DNA of 64,000 nt from Rubidibacter lacunae KORDI 51-2 (lineage in GTDB: Bacteria; Cyanobacteriota; Cyanobacteriia; Cyanobacteriales; Rubidibacteraceae), in assembly GCF_000473895.1 (NCBI RefSeq), contig NZ_ASSJ01000001.1, positions 1 to 64,000 on the forward strand, read 5' to 3'. The position numbers and the translations under genes are program-made. A model generated the notes under the pieces. The model ran no database searches. It had not been told where the DNA came from and saw nothing but the letters and a program-made list of their open reading frames with translations. Positions 1 through 9,600 of the stretch are shown piece after piece (the first letter of the stretch is position 1; every line of letters starts with the position of its first letter).

Positions 1-115
1 GCCTGGAACTGAAAACAGCCTAGGCTCCACACATCAGCTAGTTTCTAGAGCAGTGTAAGGAGCAAGCCTAACACGCGGAAGCAGAATTATATTTCTAGAA
101 AGGGAAGAGCACCCG

Positions 116-507
116 CTATGGACATTTTGCCACCTGCTCAATGTCCTTCAGCTTTTCTCTATAGTTGGCTCCTAGTAAATCCATCATTTCTGCCTGGGCT
201 CTATCCCGCACCTCTTGCCGACTATTTCTCTCCGAAAAGTACAACGCAAAGGCTTCCATGCCAAGCAACTTTTCCAAGAATTTTCAGGCAGCGATGCTTT
301 CCTGTCTTGCCTTCAGGGCATACGATATTATTTTTCTTTGATGATATGGTTGCTTGAGTGTCGAGAACATATTGTGTTGACAAGTTCACTTTACAGTGTT
401 ACTCTTGAGCAGGCTTTGCGAGAGCTGGTAGCTTGCCTATGTCTTTAGGTAATGGGATTAATGCAGCTACTTGCTTAACTGTTTTTGACAGAATGAATGG
501 CGTTTGC
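116..507 (-). pseudogene. Decayed gene of unknown family
   Basis: Read on the minus strand, this stretch looks like protein but is broken. One frame runs from about 507 down to 222 and reads through a single TAA near 399-401, with pieces such as QVAALIPLPKDIGK and IVCPEGKTGKHRCLKIL. The reading then moves to another frame that stays open to a TAG at 116-118, giving MEAFALYFSERNSRQ and EMMDLLGANYREKLKDIEQ. The two frames overlap around 222-262, as expected after a small indel. I do not recognise the family; a mobile-element or accessory protein is possible. No intact start is visible, so this is a remnant rather than a working gene. Confidence 0.4.
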
Positions 508-637
508 TAGGTTATTAGGCTCGCCTAGGTTTTGCGAACCAAGAGTTTCATTTAGGGTTTCTCACAGCAGAGTTTCTTCTAACTTCTGCTGTGAATTCGG
601 GTCTTTCTTTTCTTTGGTATTATTGGAGGTTGGGTAA

Positions 638-3600
638 GTGTTGAAGTCTCCGTCCGAGTTGCTTCCCGTGTTTGCAGATACCGCGAACGATGTCGCGATC
701 GCGAGCGTATCGTCGGAAGCGCCCGCCAGTATCTTCGCGGATGACTTCGACCCAAACATCGACCCCACGCTCTGGGCGGAGATTAGCGGTGGCACAGCCA
801 ACACCCAGTTTACGGGTAGCAACGGTAACTCGCTGTTCTTTAGCGGCTCAGATCCGCGCCAGGCCATTACGAATCCGATCGAGATCGCGAACGGCGGGAC
901 AATTGAATTCGACCTAATTTTCGGTACGAGCGGCAACGGCGGGGAAAATGCGGATGACGGCGAGGATGTGGTGCTGGAATATAGTACCGACGGCGCTACT
1001 TTTAGGACCATCGCTACCTACGACACCGAAAACTTTCCTGTTTTTACGACGGTAACCGCAGCGGTTCCGGCTGCAGCACAGACCGCCGGCACGCAGTTTC
1101 GATGGCGCCAGGTCAGTAACAGTGGTGGTGGCAACGATCAGTGGGCGATCGACAACGTCTCCATTGTCCCCAACGAAGGTTTAAGCATCGATGATGCCAG
1201 CGTCATTGAGGGCGACAGCGGCACGATAACGGCGCTGTTTACCGTCACGCTGTTTGACGATCCGGGCATCCCTGTCACGGTCGATTACGCTACTGCGGAC
1301 GGAAGCGCCACGATTTCCGGTGGCGACTACATCGCGACCAGCGGCACCCTGACCTTCAATGGGGCAGGCTCGCAAACAGTTGCGGTGATAGTTAACGGCG
1401 ACCTAACCAGCGAAAGCAGCGAGACCTTCACGCTGGAGCTGAGTAATGCCAATCATCCGATCCTCGACGGCAGCGGCACCGTCACAATTTTCAATGACGA
1501 CCTCTTAGAGGTAGACCTAGAGCTGTCGCTGCTGATTGACGTTTCGGGAAGCGTGAGCGAGGGTGAGTACGAGCTGCAGGTAGGCGGTTATGCCAACGTT
1601 TTCGACGATCCGACTATTTACACTAACTTGATTGCTGGGGGTATCGAAGGGCGCGTCGGCATAAACGTCGTGCTCTGGTCGAGCAACACCGAGCAGGTGG
1701 AGTCCGTGCCCTGGACGGTCATCGACAGCGTGGAATCGTCTCAGGCGTTTGCCAACACGATCCGCTCGACATTGCTGCCAGACTTCGGCGGCACCCGCCC
1801 CTTCAATGGCGGCACCGATCCGGGACCGGCAATCGAATTCGCGACACCGTTGTTTTTCAGCAACGATCTCGACGGACGCTTTCTTGCGATGGAAGTGTCT
1901 GGAGACGGTTCGGGGAACGCCAGCACAACTTCAGCTGCGCGCGATCGCGCCCTGGAAGCAGGCATTGACGCCATCAATGGCATCACAATTGGCAACAGTA
2001 GCTCGCTGCAGAACTTCTATAGGGATTCGTTGATTGGCGGCACCAACGCCGACGGCACACCTGCATTCATCGTCGAAGCCAATACCTTCAGCGAATTTGA
2101 GGCCGCCGCACGCCAGAAGCTCATTGCCCAATTGACGCCGCCACCGCAGATTACCATCGACGACGTGGCAATTGCCGAGGGCAACGCCGGCACCACCACG
2201 CTGACGTTTACGCTTTCGCTCAACCGCCCCAACGACCAGCTCATTAGCGTCGATTTTGCCTCTCGCGACCTAAGTGTCGGTGATATCGCAGAAGCAGGCA
2301 TTGACTACTTAGCGACGAACGGCACGGTAACCTTTGCAATTGGCACCACAACGCAAACGGTGACAGTGGACCTGCTCGGCGACCTGACGCGCGAGCCAGA
2401 CGAGCGCTTCGAACTAGTTCTGAGCAACTCGGTCAACGGTGACATCCTGGACGGCACGGGCATCGGCACGATTCTCAACGACGACCTGCCCGACCTCAGT
2501 TTTGTCAGCACCAGTGTCTCGCCGGACCCCGTCAGCCCCCTTGAATCGTTTACCCTCGAGTGGAGCGTCGCCAACTCGAGTCCGTTCGGAACGCTCGCGA
2601 CCTGGGCCGACGCGGTGTTTTTGTCGGCCGACGCGGTGCTAGACAGCGGGGATATCCAGCTCGCCAGTCGCAACAGCACGCCGCTGGGAGCCGGAGATTC
2701 TTACACGCGCAGCGCGACGCTGGCCTTTCCCGAGCGCGCGGCGGGGACGTATTCGCTCATCTTTGTGACGGACCGTGCGGATGCCGAAGCCGAGCTCGAA
2801 GAGAGTAACAATAAAACCGTCGTTCCGCTTGAGGTTGTCGTCCCGAACTTAGAGATTACAGACGTCTCGCTGCCCGAGACAGCAGCATTTGGCAGCGCGA
2901 TCGCCACTTCCTGGACGGTAACAAACACCGGCAGCGGACGCGCATCGGCCAACTGGCTCGATCGCGTGTACCTCTCAACAGACGCCACCCTCGATGCCGG
3001 CGACGTAATTTTGCAAGCCTTGGCGGCACCGCAGACCCTTGAGTCGGGAGTCAGCTATAGGCAAATCCAGTCGATTTCCTTGCCGCTGGATGCCAGCCTG
3101 GAGCCGGGTGATTATTTCGTGCTGGTCGAGACCGACGAGCGCGGCGACCAGTTCGAGACCGATGAGGATGATAACGCCATCGCTGTTCCGATCGCTCTGG
3201 AGTTTCCTCCCCTGCCCGATCTCATCGTATCGGTCATTGCCGCTCCCTTAGAAGCTATCTCAGGACAACAGATTCCTATCACTTGGACCCTAACCAACCA
3301 GGGAACTGCCGACTTCTCAGGAACCATCCAGGATCGGATTTTTCTCTCCAGCGATCGATTCTTTGGCGACGATCGATTCTATGGGAGCTTTGACTTTACC
3401 GGCACCATCGCCGTAGGTCAGTCCATTAATCGGACTCAGCTCATTAATCTACCGATTACCTTGGGTGATGACCGATTTGCCATCATCCAAACCGATGTGC
3501 TCGATGATGTCTTTGAGGGGCTAACGGGGGAAGCCAACAATCAAACCGTTGGTGACACCCTCATTGACATTGAACTTGCGCAGTTCCCCAATCTTCAAGC

Positions 3601-6600
3601 AGAGAATGTGCTCGCGCCCAGTATTGTCTTCTCTAGTCAGGAAACCCTAGTGGAATGGGAGGTGGTCAATGTTGGCAATGCCCCCACTAATGTCCCGCGC
3701 TGGAATGACGGAATTTGGCTCTCCCTCGATCGGGTTTTAGACGGGGGCGATTTTTTCCTGGGGAACGCTGTTAACCCAAGTTTTCTCGCGGTTGGCGACC
3801 GTTACCGCAATAGCCAAGTGGTCACGCTACCGGAAGGCTTGGACGGAAATTACTTTTTCCTGGTTCAAGCGGACAGCAATACCGCTGTCGTGGAATTTGA
3901 AGCCGAAGACGATAACTTAGCCGCCAGTGAGCTGGTGGAGGTTGAACTGACACCGCCCCCAGATTTGACTGTCAGTGTGGTCAGCTTGCCGAGTTTAGTT
4001 TTCTCTGGAACTCAAGTCGACGTCAATTGGACAGTTACCAATGTTGGCGAAGGTCGCTCCTTGGAAACCCGTTGGCGCGATCGAGTTTATCTTTCGACGG
4101 ATGAGTTTCGCGGGAACGATACTCTCCTTGCCACGGTGGGGCGCAACGGTCGTTTAGAAGCGGGAGACAGCTACAGTGCGTCAGCGGCGGTAGAGCTGCC
4201 TCCAGAAATTAGCGGTGACTTTTTCATTCTTGTCGAGACCGATGCAGGCAACCAGGTATTTGAGGGCGCTTTAGAAACGAACAATATCGGGTTCGACTCG
4301 ACAGAAATTTTGCTGACGCCGCCTCCGGATTTGGAAGTCACCTTTGTAACAGCGCCCGCCATTGCTACTGCCAGCCGCTCTTTCAGTGTTTCCTATGGTG
4401 TCACCAATTTTGGGGCAACGGCAACTCTGGATGCTAACTGGAGCGATGCTGTTTATCTGTCCTCTGATTCCCAACTTGACCCCAGCAGCGACCTGTTTTT
4501 GGGGTTCGTCAATCGCCAGGGGGCTCTAGACATTGGCGAATCCTACACCGCCACTGGCAACTTCACACTACCCGACGGGCTAAGCGGTGACTTTTTTGTC
4601 ATCGTTCAGACCGACGACAGCGATGGCGTCTTCGAACTTGATAACGACAACAACGCCAATGGGAGTCCCAGCGTCACGACCATAACTTCCGAGCCAGCGG
4701 ATCTCCTTGTGAGCCAAGTGCAAGCTCTCAGCAGCGTCGAAGCCGGCAAGAGTTTGCTGGTGGCGTGGCAAGTGCTCAATCAAGGGATTGGTGACACCGC
4801 AGTAACCGGATGGCAGGACCACATTGTCCTCTCCCTAGACGATATCTACGGCAACGCCGACGATGTCACGATCGGCACATTTGTTCGCAATAGTCTGCTT
4901 GATGTTGACGAAACTTACACTCGTAGCCAAGCCCTTGCCATTCCTTTTGAGCTGGTGGGCAACTTCAACCTGTTTGTGGAAACCGATCGCAAAAACCGGG
5001 TGTTTGAGGATCTTAACGAAGGCAATAACCTCAGCGGACCCCTGCCCGTTACGATAACCCGCCAAACCCCGGATTTACAGGTGACCAGTGTTGTGCCCCC
5101 AATCAGCGCCCTTTCCGGTCAAACCTTTAGCGTTAACTGGACGGTCCGCAACTTCGGCACGGGTCAAACCAACGCCAACTTTTGGTACGACGAAGTTTAT
5201 CTGTCGACGGATGATATCTTGAGCAGCGACGACCGGCCCCTTGGTCGGGTGATTCGCTCCGGTCGTTTGGACCCTGGGGAAAGCTACACCGCCAATGGCA
5301 CCTTTACCCTCCCTCTCGAGCTCGTAGGTGACTTCTTTGTTTTGGTAGAAAGCGATCGCAATAGCGTCAATTCCCGCAACAATAACCAGGTCTTTGAAGA
5401 TAGCCTCGAAACTAATAATGTAGGTGCCAGTGAGCAGCTCACAACCATTGCCCCTAGCCCTGTGCCCGATTTGGTGGTCAGTGTTGTTGACGCCCCCTTA
5501 ACCGCCATTAGTGGTCAAAACTTCGACTTAACCTGGACTGTAACCAATCAAGGTCAAGCGCTCAGCGACGATATCAACCGTAATGTTTTTTATCTGTCCC
5601 TGGATCAAATTTTCGATCGCAACCAGGATACCTACCTAGGCTTTGTGGAGCAGAGTGCCGGGCTCGGGGCCGGGGAAAGCCTTACCCAGACAGTATCTCT
5701 GCGTATTCCCGCCGGATTAGCTGGACCCTTCTACGTATTCGCAGAAGCCGACAACGGAAACCGTATTTTCGAGCGCGGAGGTGAAAACAATAACCGCAGC
5801 TACGACACCACCTCGGTGGACGTAATTTTGCCTCCTCCAGCAGATCTGTCTGCCACGGCTATTACCCCGCCAGCCATCGGCATTATTGGTGAGAGCAGCA
5901 CCATAAGCTACACCGTCACCAATCTCAGTGCTGAATCAGTCCAAGGCCGCTGGACCGATTCTCTCTATCTCTCCGTCGATGAGACCTTCGACGCTAGCGA
6001 TCGCCTATTTTCCCAGATTCCGCTCGGGGGACCGATTGGCTCAAACACCAGCTATAGTCGCTCCGCCACTGCCCCCCTACCCGGACTGGTTCCGGGGGAT
6101 TATTTCGTGATTTTGCGGAGCGACATCCGTAACGAAGTGCCCGAAGCTGACGAAGCCAACAACCTGGGGGTTTCTCTGGGTCAAATCAGCGTGGATATCG
6201 AGTCCCTCCCCTTAGGGGGCAGCGACAGCGACCAATTGGTTGACGGTCAAGCCATTTACTACCGCATTGACGCCCCGGCCGGGGAGTCCATCCGCCTGAG
6301 CTTGGATAGCCTCGATGACACCGTTAGCACCGAGCTCTTTGTCCGCTTTGGGGATGTTCCGACTCGGGGGCAGTTCGACTTTGTTGGCGAACCGTTTGTC
6401 GCCGATCAAGAAATCGTTTTTCCCTCGGAAGCCGGTGGCTCTTATTACGTTTTACTCTTTGGCGACAATCTGCCCAATCCGTCTGACTATACCCTCAGCG
6501 CCGAAACCATTCCATTCTCTCTGTCCGAAACGGATCCGCTGACAGTCGGCACCAGTGGCCCCTTTACCCTAGAACTCGAGGGTGCTCGATTCGATAGTGA

Positions 6601-9600
6601 GACTGACTTTCGGCTGGTTACTCCCGACGGGCAGGTTATCGAGCCCATTGCTTTGGTGCGAGAAAATTCCACAAAAGCTTTTGTCACGTTTGGTTTGGAA
6701 GATGCGCCCTTGGGCATCTATGACATTCAAGCGGAAGCTGGAGATGGTGACATTGCCGAGCTGACCGATGCGCTAACGGTAATTGCCGGAGAGGGGGAGA
6801 ATTTCATCGCTCGCATTGAAGGACCAGCCCGGGTTCGGCCGCGGGTCAGCTACGCCGCTAGAATTGACTATGCCAACGCTGGGGATGTGGACAGTGCCGC
6901 CGCGTTAGTCATTTTACGCAGTGAAACCGGAACTCCCCTAGGGGCCGATTTTGATGACATTGCGCCCCGCAATGGCTTGCATCTACTGGCAATTGGTGAT
7001 GACGTCCGACCGGATACCCTGCGCCCCGGCGAACTAAGTTCGGTGCCGTTCTTCTACCGCGTAGACGGAGCTGCCGTCAGTATTGACACTTTTATCTACC
7101 GAGCAGACAGCACAACCGTCATTACCGAAGTGGAATGGAGAGAGATCGAAGCGGCTATCCGACCGCCAGAATTGAGCGATGCTCAATGGAATCCATTCTG
7201 GGCTGAGGTACAGCCGCGCATTGGGGAAAACTGGGGCGACTACGTTTCTGTGCTCAATGAACTGGCAATCGCCTTTGACGAGCCCAGCGATCGTCCCTTC
7301 GATGTTCGGGAATTGATTGCCAAATTCTTTGAGAGTGGAGATCTGTCAGTATTCTCCCAAAAATCAAGGGTTTCCGGGCGAATTTTCGATAGTGAAACGG
7401 GTGAACCTGTGGCGTCTCCTGGACTATTTCTTTACCAAGAAAAAGACGGAGAAGTGACAGCTCTACAGGTTTTTGCCGCAGATGCGGACGGCCGCTTTGA
7501 GCTTAATTCTTTAGAACCAGGCACTTACTTCCTCGGCGGCTACAACAGCTTTCGCCTCAGCGAGCGGGTCGACGTTCCAGAAGTAACAGGACCCCTTAGC
7601 TTCGATCCCACTGCCATCATATTTACGGTTGCTGAAGGACAGGATCTCACCGGACTGCAATTCAATCTGAATCCGCCCCAGGAATCCCAACCTTTAGAGG
7701 TCGATCCAAGTGATTTTGGACAAGAATACGAGGTTCTCATTGCTGACCTAGAGGCTAGCCTCGCAGAACTGGAGGAAGCGATCGCCACTGGGTCGGGAGC
7801 TGGAGCTCAAAGTTTTGCTGCGACCAGAACCATTGACGTTACGGCCATTGAAATTGACTCGGTAGTCAGCAGTGCTGCGGATGCCAGGGTGAGCAACAGC
7901 AACTTACCCGTTCCCCTTCCCAGTCCTAATTTGCCCGAGAGAAACCCCGGCGGCCGCCTATCCATTAAGATCCCCGAATTAGGCAGCCTTGCTCTGGGTG
8001 TTAACCGCAAAGAAGAACGGACCTGCGAAGGGGCATTCGTGAGAACCACCTATGGAGGGCTGCTCACAGTCGACAACTTTCTTGGGGTTGGCGATCTAAG
8101 CGGGGTTGGTGTTATTGCTATTCCCGTCAGAACTGATTACGACTTAGTTAAACAAGGGAATGAATGCGTCTATAGACTGACTTCTACAACCCTATCCGCT
8201 TCTGGTGGCGTTGGAGTAAAGGGGGACGCACTTGCACTGCTTGACGTAGTAGCACGATTTGCCCCTCCCGCCGTTCCAATTGTGAATTTTATTCGAAAGA
8301 CTATTAAACGAATTAATGATGTTTCGAGTGTATTCGAGCTAAGTGGCGAAATCCTTGCCAAAGTGGGGATTACCGGCGCGCTCAAACTTTTCCCCGACGG
8401 CACTGCCTCCGGTCGCATTACCGCCGATGTTGGAGCCTCTGGTCGGGCATTAATTCAGTTTCCCGGCATACGGTCCGGAAATGGCTTTCTGGGCGAAACC
8501 GATCTAGTAGTATCGGTCAACTTGGACGCCAATATTCCCCTAGCCGGTCCCCAATCACTGGGGCAGACCAAAATATCCGGTACTGCCACTTTCTTTGGAA
8601 TTCTTGTGGGTCAAAATGTAAATCTTACGTTTGAATTTTTCAAAAATGGGGGCGACGGTGGTGACTTTAGCGACAGGCAGCCGCTGCCAACAGGTTCGTT
8701 TTTCTATGACTTACTCTCAAATAGCCAGGGTTTATCTGGTGGTCCACCGGAAGAATGCGATTGCGACGACGATCCGCCCTATTTGCCGCCCGTTCAGACC
8801 TCCCAGGATCCGAATGACATTATTGGACCGGAGGGATTTGGCGAAGAGAATTGGATTCCGGCTGCTGATATGTTGGAATATCGTATTCGGTTTGAAAACG
8901 ATCCGGAATTCGCCTCGGCACCCGCCCAAGTGGTGCGTATCACTCAGCAACTTGATACCGATCTTGACTTCCGTACCTTCCGAGTGGGGGACTTTGGCTT
9001 TGGTGACCTAATAATAGATGTCCCTGAGAACCGCGCGTTTTATCAAGAGCGTCTGGACTTAACGGCTGAACAAGGTATCTTTGTTGATGTTGTAGCTGGT
9101 ATCGATATTGCTAATGGCGAGGCATTTTGGCAGTTTACCTCCATCGATCCAGCAACTGGCGATCAGCCCTTAGATCCTGCTCTGGGCTTTCTGCCGCCCA
9201 ACCTTACTGCACCTGAGGGAGACGGATTTGTAGAATACACCATCCATCCACGAGCGGACATCGCAACGGGTACGATTATTGATGCCCAAGCGCGAATAGT
9301 TTTTGATATCAACGAACCCATCGACACCCCAGCGATCTTCAATACCTTGGATGCTGAAGCACCGGCCACTGCCGTTGCGACCCTGCAAGGGACAGTAAAC
9401 AGTCCCGAAATTCCATTGAGGTGGTCTGGTCAGGACATTCCGGGCGGCTCCGCACTAGATAGTTTCGATGTCTTTGTTGCCGAAAATGATGGCATTTTCG
9501 AGCCATGGTTGTTGGATACCACTTTAACGGAGGGAGTCTATGTCGGCGAGCCAGGGCGGCGCTATCGTTTCTACGTTCTAGGCACTGACAACGCGGGAAA

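Noticed and set aside
562-1011. 149-codon minus-strand frame opposite the giant gene
   Set aside because: It lies opposite the strongly supported reelin-like module and has a Ser/Pro-rich shadow composition.
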